Below are positions 41,677 to 53,889 of a stretch of 64,000 nt of DNA, piece after piece. The notes beneath the pieces were generated by a model. It did not search any database and was not told where the DNA came from. It saw nothing but the letters and a program-made list of their open reading frames with translations. A program made the translations under genes and the position numbers. The stretch's first letter is position 1, and every line of letters starts with the position of its first letter. Source of the stretch: Sabellastarte sp. h YS-2021 (lineage: Eukaryota > Annelida > Polychaeta > Sabellida > Sabellidae); assembly GCA_964017235.1 (NCBI GenBank), contig OZ024936.1, positions 48,039,028 to 48,103,027 on the forward strand, read 5' to 3'.

Positions 41677-41820
41677 GGCCTCAGCTTTGAATATGATGCT
41701 CCAAAGATTTGGAATGATCTGCCTGACGATACCTGTCCACTCTCTTCTCTCTCCTCATTCAGAAAGAAGTTGTATACTCTCTCTTTGCAAAGGCATACCC
41801 AACCTAGTTTCTGTTTTTTT
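41677..41820 (+). pseudogene. LINE reverse-transcriptase C-terminal fragment
   Basis: The frame through 41686 gives 'FEYDAPKIWNDLPDD' then 'LSSLSSFRKKLYTL', the typical C-terminal tail of CR1/L2/Jockey-type ORF2 proteins (consensus 'AP..WN.LP...R...SL..FK..LK'). Only about 45 residues remain. An S1 SINE lies directly 5'. Confidence 0.75.
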
Positions 41821-42377
41821 CACAGGTTTTTCTCTGTGGCTCTGACCCCTGCTATGTTGCTGGTTGTCTGATTATGGATCTCTGTTTTTATTATATATCT
41901 GGGATATTTCTTTAGATCATAGAGCTTAAGCTCTTTAAAAGTACTATTAGCATTACAGTGATCTCTGGCAATTCAGACAAAATTAATGGTTTTTTTCCTG
42001 AGAGGTAAATTTCACACATTGTGGAGAATTTGACATATCTTCTTCTACTTCATATCATTCGGAGTATCATTTGACATGGTTTCAGGATTTATTTAACTGC
42101 TCCGATGTGGAAAAAAAAAACTGTTGGTAAAGAAGAATGTATTCAGGGAGTTGTTATTGGATCATGTGTTCATTGAAATACCATAAGGTGACAGTAAGAG
42201 ATATGTTCTTTTGGGGGTTTTTTTGCCTATTAATATAAATTGTATGCCTCCCAGGACATGAAATCCCATTCACAAATATTGTCTGTCAAATATGTTAATG
42301 TCAAAGATATAAGGAGACTACTTATTCTGTAATATATATTTTTTTAAATTTATACTTAACCAGGCATATTCTTTGTC
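41821..42377. other. Non-coding DNA, nothing recognised
   Basis: Possibly the 3' tail of the LINE fragment at first, then AT-rich sequence without features. Confidence 0.35.
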
Positions 42378-42515
42378 ACCCTTGCCACTTGAAAGGTCTG
42401 TTTGTTTGTTTGCCTGTTTTTCTGTGTACCTAATTCCAAAGCATTAGATCTGGGTCACAACTGTACACAAGTTAGAGTTTGTGGCTCAATCCTCCTCAGA
42501 GATGGTCTGGATCCA
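42378..42515 (+). repeat. Partial family H repeat
   Basis: 'tcacccttgccacttgaaag', GTTTGTTTGCCTGTTTTTC and 'gtggctcaatcctcctcaga' follow the order seen at 14119-14508. Confidence 0.45.
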
Positions 42516-43091
42516 GGGGCCGGTTTCACAAAGCCTCCTTGAGATAAAGGTCACCTTAAATTTAAGGATTTCTTAGAATTTCTCCCTCCTTTAAAAAATC
42601 AGTTTCACAAAGCCACCTTCCTTAGAGGAGACCTTAAAAACTTACGGAAGTGTCCTTCAAAGATTGCTTAATAATGACATTTGCTCCCTCCTTAAGTTTC
42701 TGGGAAACCCTTTGTTAAGGAGAGTTAAAGCAGGCTTTGTGAAACTGAAATTTAAGGTGACCTTACCAAAGGAAAAAATGGCCTTCCTTTACTAAAGGAG
42801 GTCCTTTCCAAAAGAGGCTTTCTAGCCTTGCTTAAGGCCCATATGTGTATAATATGTTCAGAATAGGTGCAGAAATATTTGACAATCATAAGGTACACAT
42901 TCAGAATTTCAAAGCAAGAAGGCAAGCTCTCCAGAAGAAGGCTTTCTCTTAGCTGTATGCTGCTATAAAAGTCTGTACATGTATGAGTGCATTATAGAAA
43001 CTGAAACTCCATTATCTGAACTGGAAACTTTTCCTAACTGCAAAGAAACTTGAGCCTTCAGCAAGGCTAGAGGCTTTGTGAAACCGGCCCC
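42516..43091. mobile_element. 576-bp MITE-like element with 22-bp perfect TIRs
   Basis: Ends GGGGCCGGTTTCACAAAGCC and its perfect complement at 43070-43091. Internal copies of 'gtttcacaaagcc' (about 42602) and 'ggctttgtgaaac' (about 42731) give nested inverted repeats, so the sequence can fold in more than one way. No coding capacity. Target duplication is unclear. Confidence 0.75.
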
Positions 43092-44319
43092 AGATCAGGA
43101 TCACAAATCAAGGGGCCATTTTGTTCAATCGAATAATTTGACTGTTCCCATCTTGGATTCTATTAGTTTTTCTCAAGCCTTTACTAAGTTAAACTCAGAT
43201 CAAAATGGTATTCATCAACATTCCCAACTCTAAGGTCACATTAGATCTCTACGTAGATTTCAAGTTATTTGCAGAGGTACCTTAGGGGAAAGAATATTTT
43301 TAAAATTTGCAATTATTGCAGCAGATCTTGTGTTTTGTTGAGATTAAACTGTGACACAAATTACAAACAGCATTTTTCCTGAAGAAAATGAGCTTTTTAC
43401 CATTTTTAACAAAGCAGCCTCATGATTCAGTGAAAAATTAAAGGACAACTTACATAAGAATTGTTGTGGAATAAGACTCTTCCTAGCTTAAATATACAAA
43501 TATTAAATAGTTTCCAAGTCTACAGTTACAGTGAAAAGTATAGGGAGTTTTCCTAACTTAGAATATATAAGTATTACTTAACAAAGTAGAAGTTGATGAA
43601 TAAGAATACAAAATCTAAGTAATATTTTGGTAAGTAGAAAACCATTTCTAACATGGATCTTACAGGTGCCCTTAGCAAAGTATTTTTGAAGAAAACGGCC
43701 CCAGAATGGTTTTGGGAAATTTTAGTATTATCCTCATGTGAGGTTTTATGTGTTTTCAAGCACTTCTTCAGTATGACTGTCTTTCTGTGTAATCAGAGCA
43801 TGTTTTTAAATTACCCCATTGAATGTAAATATATTAAAGTAACACATTGCAAGCAGAGGTTTTGTGTTATTCAGAATGATTTTAGCATACGGATAAAATT
43901 TTATTCCCTGGCAATCTAGTCTTTAATATTACTCTTACAATTAATTTTTGGAAGAAGTAAAATTAAAAGTGAAATTTTAATCTATATCACAGTAGTAAAT
44001 AGCTTTACAATCTAAGAGGTGACAATTTCTAAACAAAAGTTTGAGATATTTATATTTAAGGTGACTGTTATAGGGGGGGGGGGGGGGGGGGGCCTTGAGA
44101 TGCACTGAACAAAATCATAATTCTAACACATTCCCCTGCCACCCCAGCTTGGAGACCATTCATTCAGCTGGTTAGAATTACAGTACTGTTGTGTTTAAAG
44201 ATTTTACCCCTAGATTTAAAGGTTACGCGGGTATTATGTCACCCGTGATATCTTGCTGGGCGCTTGATTGTTATAGAGGGATGGCATTGCGAAAAATTTT
44301 TAAATTTCACCTTTGATCA
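43092..44319. other. Non-coding DNA with G20 tract
   Basis: A run of 20 G at 44073-44092. Small open frames around 43574-43919 have no recognisable features. Confidence 0.4.
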
Positions 44320-44770
44320 TGCTGTACAGCTGTAGTCATCTTGACCTTTATAATCTTGTCAAATCTGGAAACCGTAAGGTGTAGGAAGTTGTTACCTGGT
44401 AGAGAATTTGGTTGGGAGATGTAGGTGTGCAATGTTATTGTAGTGACCCCGACTTTTAAAATATTGTCTGGACTATGTCTCTGAAACTGTAAGGTGGGGA
44501 AAGTTGTACTTACTAGGGACATTGGTTGGGGGTGGTAGGTGTGAGCATTAAGGTGTGACTTAATTTGATCTTTGACCTTACTTTACTGACCCTTATGTTT
44601 AAATCTTCACCAATCTATATTTTGGAAAATGCAAGGAACATGAACTTAATATTTGGTAGAGATATTGGTTGGAAAGTTGTCAGTGTGCAACGTAATGGTG
44701 TAACATTGATTTGATCATTAACCTTGCTCTACTGAACTTGACCTTTAAAATCTGGTAGGTGTGTAACATG
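44320..44770 (+). repeat. Diverged family F tandem units
   Basis: About three degraded units with 'ggaaaccgtaaggtgtagga' and 'tgacctta' clauses. Confidence 0.65.
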
Positions 44771-45199
44771 AGTCCCATAGATTTAGACTGGATTTCATGT
44801 TTCAGGCTCCTTGTCCAAATAAGTAAGCGGCCCGTCAGGGGTGCTTATTTGTTTTCACGTAAGTTAGACTGATCACCAGTGCCACCGCCGCTGCCGGATT
44901 ATGGTCTACCTTGAATTACTTCTTGGGCTTTCAAATTTTTCTTTAAAACTATAGGGGCAGGAAAAATTTTTGGGATACTTTCAGGAGACTGTAAGATTTA
45001 CTTAAGGTAACCTTAAGCATTTTTTAAAAACACCCCGTCATCGCTTTTTGGAAAAAACCACACACATCAGTGCTATAAAATTTACCTGGTACATTCTAGA
45101 CCAAATTTTGGAGGTCGGAAAGGATTTTCTCATCAATCGTACCATAGATGCCTGAATGGGAGGCGTTTGATTTTCGTAAATTTTTTTTAATGAGTACTT
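44771..45199. other. Non-repetitive segment between family F arrays
   Basis: No gene or element end recognised. It may be an insertion that separates two parts of one array. Confidence 0.35.
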
Positions 45200-47095
45200 T
45201 ATATCTCAATCGTCAGGGCTATATCTCGGAAACTGTAAGGTGTAGGAAGTTGATACTTGGTAGGGACATTGGTTAGGGGGTGTAGTTGTGCAACGTCATA
45301 GTCTGACCTTGATTTGACCTTTGACCTTGCCGTAGTGACCTTGACCTATAAAATCTTGTCCGGGCTATATCTCGGAAACCGTAAGGTGTAGGAAGTTGAT
45401 ACTTGGTAGGGATATTGGTTAGGGGGTGTAGGTGTGCAACGTCATGGTCTGACCTTGATTTGACCTTTGACCTTGCCATAGTGACCTTGACCTATAAAAT
45501 GTTGTCCGGGCTATATCTCGGAAACTGTAAGGCTTGGGAAGTTGATATTTGGTAGGGACATTGGTTAGGGGGTGTAGGTGTGCAACATCATGGTGTGATC
45601 TTGATTTGACCTTTGACCTTGCCGTAGTGACCTTGACCTATAAAATGTTGTTCGGGCTATATCTCAGAAACCGTAAGGTGTAGGAAGTTGATCATGGTAC
45701 GGATATTGGTTAGGGGGTGTAGGTGTGCAACGTCATGGTGTGACCTTGATTTGACCTGTGACCTTGCCGTAGTGGCCTTGACCTATAAAATCTTGTCCAG
45801 GCTATATCTCAGAAACCGTAAGGTGTAGGAAGTTGATACTTGGTAGGGGTATTGCTTAGGGGGTGTAGGTGTGCAGCGTCATGGTCTGACCTTGATTTGA
45901 CCTTTGACCTTGCTGTAGTGACCTTGACCTATAAAATCTTGTCTGGGCTATATCTCAGAAACCGTAATGCCCTTGTTCCACCAAAGGATTAAGCCCCGAT
46001 CCTGTCGGCGACCCTTAATCGTGGGTAGTCTTGGAAAAAATGGAAAAAAAATTGACCAATGGGGTGGAAGACAGAATCGGTATGAAGCTCTGGGATTAAC
46101 TACAGATCGGCCTCAGGACGCCCCAGGAGGCCCCAGACAGTCCCTAACTGGTCTGGGACTAAGAACCGACTAAGCCATTTTTGTGGTCGGTTTGAACCAC
46201 GATCCTGTCGTAGACAAACCGACTGGGTCCCAGGACGCCTCAGGCCTCCTGGGACTAAGAGCCGACTAACCCAGGATTAAGTCCCGACCCCACAAGGTGT
46301 CCTGAGGCGTCCCCAGGCGTCCCCAGACCGAGATAGCCGATTTTTGTTTTGCAATGGGACTAAGGGTCGCAGGAGGCCTGGGACTAAGAATAGAGGGTCT
46401 GGGACTAAGGGTCGGCGACTAAGGGTCGCAGGCGGCCTGGGACCACATAGGACTGTGTAAATTTGATCTGAGGAGGCCTGAGGACGCCTGGGACTGGACA
46501 TTTTGTTTATGGCGGGAAAAAATAATCGGTTGGGGTCGTGTGAAATATCAAACATGTTTGATTTCTCACACGGCCCCAACCGACCACAACCGACCCTTAC
46601 AGAAGGTCTGGGACTAAGCAAATATTTCAAACCGACCCTCAAAAACCCTTAATCGGGAGCCTTAGTCGTGTGGTGGAACACCCACATTAGGTGTAGGAAG
46701 TTGATACTTGGTAGGGATATTGATTAGGGGGTGTAGGTGTGCAATCTCATGGTCTGACCTTGATTTGACCTTTAACCTTGCTGTAGTGACCTTGACCTAT
46801 AAAATATTGTCCAGGCTTTATCTCGGAAACTGTTAGGTGCAGGAAGTTGATATTTGGTAGAGACATTGGCTAGGGGGTGTAGGTGTGCAGCATCATGGTG
46901 TGACCTTGATTTGGCCTTGCCATAGTGACCTTGACCTATAAAATCGTCAGGGCTGTATCTCGGAAACCGTAAGGTGTAGGAAGTTGATACTTGGTAGGGA
47001 CATTGGTTATTGGCTATAGGTGTGTATTATCATGGTGTGACCTTAATTTGACCTTTTACCTTGCCGTAGTGACCTTGACCTTTAAAATCTTGTTG
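45200..47095 (+). repeat. Family F tandem array, ~145-bp units, about 8 copies
   Basis: Regular units of 'ggctatatctcggaaaccgt', 'aaggtgtaggaagttgatac', 'ttggtagggacattggttag' and 'gaccttgatttgacctttga'. Interrupted by a 721-bp TIR element at 45967. Confidence 0.85.
45967..46687. mobile_element. 721-bp TIR element inserted in the family F array
   Basis: Ends ATGCCCTTGTTCCACC and the imperfect complement GGTGGAACACCCACAT, flanked by TA at 45965-45966 and 46688-46689. The interrupted unit ('accgta' / 'ggtgtagg') rejoins almost perfectly when the element is removed. It is GC-richer than its surroundings and full of 'gggactaagggtcg' and 'caggaggcctgggac' in both orientations. The internal palindrome is near 46543-46578. 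Open frames of 68 and 121 codons lack similarity. Non-autonomous DNA transposon, superfamily unknown. Confidence 0.75.
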
Positions 47096-47695
47096 CACCT
47101 TTGGATCTGTCTTTTGATGCAGATTAAGCAAAAGTCATATTAGAATTTATTAAGAATTTTACTTTCATAACTTCCCATTGTAAGAGATAGAATTTCATCA
47201 AGTGAGCCGCAGATTTTACTCCAACACCACACATAAGCATTCATTAAATGTATTACGGTGACCACTTCTGTATGCATTGTAATATTCAAACCATCTAAAC
47301 CATAATTCGGAAATGCAGATGTATATAAAGAGTGTTGAATTTTAGTTTACTGATTAATGCTGTCATCTTGTCATTGAATTATCTTGTTTTAATACTTCAT
47401 CTTTATACGCATTATCTTTCTTTTAAACATTATTTCTCCATTTAAACATTGTTTGGACCTTTATATAACTGACAGTGCTCTGAAAGTATCCTGAAGTTTG
47501 TACTGGTACAGTACTTCTATATCTCATGGTGTTGAAAATATTTCCCAAGGCTGTGGAGTACGGGCATCTCTGATGCTATTTTTTTTTCAGGTGTTCTGCC
47601 ATGGGTTTTTTTCGTTAATGTAGATGGTTGGCATAAGTGTGTAGTTGCACTTTTATACAGCCTAAAAATAGCCTGCTTGGTATTTTTCAGGCCTA
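47096..47695. other. Non-coding DNA, nothing recognised
   Basis: AT-rich sequence between two repeat arrays. Confidence 0.4.
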
Positions 47696-50600
47696 GGTCC
47701 ATAGCTAAGTGAGTAATAGCAATGGTGGCTACTTTCAGTCAAGTGCTCATAACTCCAAAACGACTGCATTTAGAGCATTTCTGTAAAATATGTTGTTCAG
47801 CTACTTTCTCCATGCCTACAAGATGGTACCATTGTTTAGGGGTCTATCTTGATAGCTAAGTGAGTAATAGCTATTTTCTGTTTTTAACAATGACCAAAAT
47901 GAGTAAGCTGCTTTTAACTTTGTAATTGTTACTTACACTATTGGTCTCAAATATGTTGTTGAACAACTCCTTCATGTACTATATCATGGTGAGGTTTCCT
48001 AGCTGAGTAATAGCTACACTAAGTTTAACATTTGACCATTCAGCAAATCACTTATAACTCAAAAACTATTGAATATAGAGGATTTTTGTCAAATATGTTG
48101 TTTATGTACTTTTTGATGTACTGTGTCGTGGTGAATTTTCAGAGCTGTAAGTCCATAGCTAACTGAGTAATAGCTACTTTTAAATTTCTTAATTTCAACA
48201 TTGAATAAATCACTTATACCTCCAAAACTATTGAATTTAGGGAATTATTGTCATATATGTTAATCGGTTACTTTTTAATGTTCTGTGTCGTGGAACAGTT
48301 TCAGAGCTGTATTTCCATAGCTAACTGAGTAATGCTTTTTCAACAATGAGTAAATCACTTATAACTCCAAAACTATTAAATTTAGGGAATTATTGTCAGA
48401 TATGTTGTTCACTTACTATTTGATGTACTGTGTCATGGGAAATTTTCACAGCTGTATCTCCATAGCTACCTGAGTAATAGTTACTTTGAGGGTTTCCATT
48501 GAGTAAATCACCTTTAACAGCAAAACTGTTGAATTTAGAGGATTTTTTTCAAATATGTTCTTCACCTACTTTTTGATGTACTGTGAAATTGCAAATTTTG
48601 AGAGCTGTAGGTCCATAGCTAACCGAGTAATAGCTACTTTAATGGTTCTCCATTGAGTAAATCACTTATAACAGCAAAATGTTGAATTTAAAGGATTTTT
48701 CTCAGATATGTTGTTTAGCTACTTTTCTATGTACTGTGTAATGGCAAATTTTGAGACTTGTAAGTCCATAACTAACTGAGTAATAGCTACTTTGATGGTT
48801 CTCCATTGAGTAAATCACTTATAACAGCAAAACTATTAAATTTACAGGATTTTTTATGTCAGTCAGCTGACATTATGTCATCACTCTGCGGCGTGGGCGT
48901 ACGCGTCCGCATATGCGTCCGCGTGAACAACTTCTTCTCCAAAACTACAAGGCCTAGAGACATGCTTTTTTTTTAAAAGATACCTTATCTATCGAAGATG
49001 AAAAATTATTCAAGGCATGCAAATCTGTCTGTTCGTCTGTTTGCTAGAGACATTACAAGGGGGGTACCCCCACCAAAAGTGTGAAAATTTCAACTTTTTA
49101 TCACAATTTTCTCAGTGACTATTGCAGGGATTTCTCTCATATCTTGCATATATGTACTAGGCCAGAGGTAGATTCTCTTGTGTGAGTATGAGACCTGGAT
49201 CTGTCTTACTTTTTTTTTAATAAATTTTTTTAATAATTTTTAATGCATTAAAATTCATGAAATCATGCACTAAATCACTTATAACTTCAAAAGTGTTGCA
49301 TTTACAGCATTTTGTGAAAATATGTTGTTCAGCTACTTTTTTCATAGCTACAATATGGTGAGTAAGTTGGGTGTCTGTCTCAATAGCTAAGTGAGTAATA
49401 GCTACTTTTGGGCTTTTCAGTAACTTCCATTATGAGTAAAATCACTTGTAACTTAAAAACTATTGCATTTAGAGAATTTCGTATAAATATGTTATTCAGC
49501 TACTTTTGGGCCAGCTATAACATAGTAAAATTTCAGACCTGTAGCTCATGGCATAGCTGAGTAATAGCTACTTTTAGGTTATCACTGTTGAGTAAATCGC
49601 TTATAACTTGAAAACTATTGCATTTAGAGAATTTCCTATAAATATGTTATTCAGCTACTTTTGGGTCAGCTATAACATAGTAAAATTTCAGACCTGTAGC
49701 TCATGGCATAGCGGAGCAATAGCTATTTTCAGGTTCTCACTATTGAGTAAATCAGTTGTAGCTTGAAAACTATTGCATTTACAGTAGTTTGCTTAAATAT
49801 GTTGTTCACCTACTTTTGGGTTAGCTATAACATAGTAAAATTTCAGACATGTAGCTCATTGCATAGCTGAGTAATAGTTCCTTTGAGGTTCTCACTGTTG
49901 AGTAAATCAGTTGTAACTTGAAAACTATTACATTTAGAGTAATTTGTTAAATATGTTATTCACAGAATTTTTGGTCAGCTATAACATAGTGAAATTGCAG
50001 ACCTCTATGTCATGGCATAGCTGAGCAATAGCTACTTTCAGGTTCTCACTGTTGAGTAAATCATTGTATCCACTGGATAGCCGCAGTGTGTAGAGAGAGA
50101 TTTCACCATTACTGCTCTGATCAAAAAAATATTATAGCTAGCTTTCGTAAGTTTGCAGTATATATTAATAACCATAAAATGTTGTCTGGGAATATTTTTG
50201 GCCTCATTTTGAGAAACAAGATGGCTGCCACAGGTGTTTTTTGTCAGTCATGAAAAGTGCTTATATCTCCCTTATTATTGATCCTAGAGGTTTGGGATGA
50301 TAAACCAACCTGTAGGAAATCATGGGGTGGGAATCTTTTGGTGTGGTCAGATTTGACCTTCAATGACCCCTCCTTCAAGGTCAAACAAGGATAGCCAAAC
50401 TTAAAAGTGCTTATAACTCGCTTATTATTGGTCCCAGAGGTTTGGGATGGTAAACAGACAGGAAATCATGGGCTGTGAATCTGTTGATATGGTCCGATTT
50501 GACCTTGGAACCCTCCTTCAAGGTCAAATGAGGATAGCGAAAATTGAAAGTGCCTACAACTCGCTTATTATTGGTGACAGAGATTTGGGATGGTAAACCA

Positions 50601-51735
50601 TCCCATAGGAAATCATTGGCTCGGAATCTTTTGGTATGGTCAGATTTGACCTTTGGACCCCTCCTTCAAGGTCAAATGAGGACAGCCAAGCTTAAAAGTG
50701 CTTATAACTCATTTATAATTGGTCCTAGAGGTTTGGAATGGTAAACCATAGGAAATCATGGGCTGGGAATGTATTTGTGTGGTTAGATTTGACCTTGGAC
50801 CCCTTCTTCAAGGTCAAACGAGGATATTGCATTTGTAGTATTTCTTTAAATATGTTTTAACCTATTTTTTACACTTAAACAATTACCTTGTTATTTTCCT
50901 TCATAATACCATTTACAGGGCACAACTTTTTTATCCTTTTCTTCTGTCAGCTTCGGAATTTTTTTTCGAACTTGCTGTTCAGTTACCATTTACTGTATTT
51001 CTGTACAGCCCTTTTCCTGATAATTATTCTGTCCTCTAATCACCTTCACAAATCAAAAACACTCAGTCAGCTGACACAGTGCCCGTTCACGGGCACTCTC
51101 CTCTTGTATCAAATATGTTGTTCATGTACTTTTTAATGATCTGTGTCATGGCAAAGTTTCAGAGCTGTAGGTCTATAGCTAACTGAGTAATAGCTACTTT
51201 CATGGTTTTCCATTGAGTAAACTGCTTATCACAGCAAAACTGTTGAATTTAAAGGATTTTTGTTAAATATGTTGTTCGCCTACTTTTTGATGTATTGTGT
51301 AATGGCAAATTTTGAGACCTGTAGGTCCATAGTTGAGTAATAGCTACTTTGATTTTTGCGGAAAATGAAAAAGTCTTAATATCTTGAAAACTGTAAGAGA
51401 TAGAGCGATTTTGAGTGAATTTTTGACCCACAGGGTAGTACATGAGTATACTATGCAAAAGGGAAAAAATTCAATTTTCGCCACTTTTGGCGGCTATCTT
51501 GGAGTTTTAGCAGAAAATAAACATTGAAAATATCTTTGAAATCGTAACAGACAGCGATTTTGAGCGAATTTTTGACCCACAGGGTAGTATAACAGTATTC
51601 TGTGCCTAGGGGAAAAATGTTATCTTGGATTTTAGCGGAAAATGAAAAATTGTGAATATCTCGGAAAAGGTTACCGTATTTCCTCCTCTTTAATGTTCGG
51701 CGGGAGATACACACCGCGGCAGTGGTCTTGTTAAA
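47696..51735 (+). mobile_element. Family A element, copy 2 (5'-truncated, containing family B copy 2)
   Basis: Tandem units of about 150-160 bp with 'gctaactgagtaatagctac' and 'gagtaaatcacttataac' run from 47700 to 48855 and resume at 51108. A diverged section follows ('gatagagcgattttgagtga', 'tgacccacagggtagta'), then GGCGGGAGAT at 51700-51712 and a short hairpin plus TCTTGTT end. The palindromic 5' start is not present. The family B element sits between 'acaggattttt' and 'atcaaatatg', which join to a normal unit. Confidence 0.55.
48856..51107 (+). mobile_element. Family B element, copy 2 (complete, 2.25 kb)
   Basis: 5' block ATGTCAGTCAGCTGACATTA with the CGTACGCGTCCGC tract and ~370 conserved bp. 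Then come 155-bp units (49260-50080), ~145-bp units (50250-50830) and the 220-bp 3' block ending in hairpin GTGCCCG/CGGGCAC (51079-51096) plus TCTCCTCTTGT. The best example of the family because no DIRS interrupts it. Confidence 0.65.
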
Positions 51736-52165
51736 GATGACAATAGGGACATTCTTATTTTCTTTCCACCTTGGAATTCCAATACAAGTACAGTCTTGGC
51801 CATCTTGAAGTAAAAATAAGAGTTTTCAGCTGCCAACTGACTTACTGTTCAGTAATATCAGTTTAAATTAACACATTGATTAAGCTTAAGGAAGATTTTT
51901 ATGACCTTTTTACTTAAAATTCTTGCATTTCAGAGACTTTTGCCATCTTAACATAATAAATATATAGTTCTTGCTCCCACCCCATTTATTTTAAGACTTT
52001 TTAAAACCACACCTGGCACATGTATACTTAAAACAAAATTTCTGTTATCTGACAAAGCTAAGCTCCTACTATTTATGAAGTTATGGCATCTTAAAAAAAT
52101 TGAGGTTTTTAGCATGCACTGATGTGGTTATTAACACATTGCAGCTGATCAATGTTTATTATCTC
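51736..52165. other. Spacer, nothing recognised
   Basis: AT-rich sequence between two Helentron-like elements. Confidence 0.4.
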
Positions 52166-52716
52166 CCGCCTGCGGCCAAAGGCTATGGTCAGGAGATTAT
52201 AAAACGCCTTCCGTCCGTGCGTCCGTCCGTGTGTCCGTCTGTTCATCATGTTTTTGCATAAACCTTAATATCTCATTTATTTATGAAGATATCTTCACCA
52301 AATTTGCAGGGAATGTTTATGGCTATGAAAATCTGTCTCTGAAAAATTTTAACTTCATTTTGAAAAACAAAATGGCCGCCATAGCTAATTGTTTCAAAAT
52401 CGTAAAGGTGCTCTAAATCTTGAAGTATTCCAGCTAGCTTCATCAAATTTGCACAAAAGCTATATGGCTAGAAAAGCTAGCCTGATAGTAATTTTGGCCT
52501 AGTTCAAAAAACAAAATGGCCGCCATATCACATGTTTAATGTCAAATCGGGTTATCCTATTAAAAAGACCTTGTATCTCCTCAAATATTGCTCCTAGAGG
52601 TTCAGAATGTGAAAAGATCTTGTAGGAAGTCATGGCCTGGGGATCTTTTCCAGGTGTTGAATTTGATCTTTGAGCCCTGCTTCAAGGTTAAATGAGGTCA
52701 TCACATTAAACGTCCT
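52166..52716 (+). mobile_element. Related non-autonomous element (ATCTCCCGCC start)
   Basis: Starts 'attatctcccgcctgcgg' with a matching 'caggagattat' arm, then CGTCCGTGCGTCCGTCCGTG. The core has 'atatctcatttatttatgaa', 'cttcaccaaatttgcaggga' and 'aaacaaaatggccgccat' clauses. Ends against the next element start at about 52717. Start resembles family A, core does not. Confidence 0.5.
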
Positions 52717-53477
52717 TATTATCCCCGCCCGGTTTGCAGGAGGGAGATTATATTTTGCACCATGTGTGTGTGTGCGTGCGTGCGTGTGTGGGTCACGCAG
52801 TTTTCTCTGAAACTACTACAGTTACACATTTTTGGTAAATTACTAATGAATTTTTACGCTCTTCAATATTTTTGGGGTTTGGTGATCTTTGGCCTACTTT
52901 TGAGTGAGTAATAGCACTTTTACCTAATATAATTATATGGCTTATAACTCTGAAACTATTGCATTTAGAGTATTTTGTTCCAATATGTTGTTCAGCTACT
53001 TTCTCCACAGCTACAACATGGTCAGTAGTTTGGAAGTGTATCTCCATAGCTAAGTGAGTAATAGCTACTGTGTCAATTTTTAATGATAACCATAATGAGT
53101 AAATGGCTTATATCTTCAAAAGTATTGCAGCTACACAATTTCTCTCAAATATGTTGTTCATGTACTTTCTCCACAGCTACAACAATGTCAGTAGTTTGGA
53201 AGTGTATCTCCATAGCTAAGTGAGTAATAGCTACTTTTTCAATTTTTAATGATAACCATAATGAGTAAATGGCTTATATCTTCAAAATTATTGCAGCTAC
53301 ACAATTTCCCCTAAATATGTTGTTCATGTACTTTTTGTGAACTGTAACATATTTAAGTTTCACAACTATTGCTCAATGTACAAGTGAGTAATGGCTACTT
53401 TATTGCTACTTTTAGTGAAAATGTGAAAAATCACCAATTTCTCGCAAAGCGTAAGATATGGAGCATTTTATTGCGCT

Positions 53478-53625
53478 ACAATAGCTTACCATGTGGGACT
53501 GAATGCTTTACTGGTTGCCGCGAGGCACAGACGACCAACGCTCGAGAAAAACAAGCATGCAGTTGGTTCGGCCTCATAGGTTGTCGTGACGTCATCACTT
53601 CCTGTGTATCAGCCTCCTTTTCGTT
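53478..53625 (+). repeat. DIRS element 3 left inverted terminal repeat
   Basis: Reverse complement of 59598-59740 with no difference seen. Contains TGACGTCA at 53587-53594, followed by CTTTTCGTTG, and then GCCGCCATATTGG (YY1-like) just outside. Confidence 0.9.
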
Positions 53626-53889
53626 GGTCGCCGCCATATTGGATGCTCTGCTAAGTTTTCAAAGCTGTTTTCTATTATATCTCTGGATATATTGTTTGTC
53701 ATTCGTCCATAATTCGGCTTTTCCTTTATTTAGCAGTATAGAATCTTATACCCAATTTTCAGCACTTCCGGTGCTGTATTTTGTCAGTTTTTTAACGTCT
53801 TTTTATTTCACGTGTTGTGTGCTCGCCACTAGACTAGTACTGCTCGAATCTACGGTTCGGAGTATTTTCATTTTTTATTGCATTAAAAC

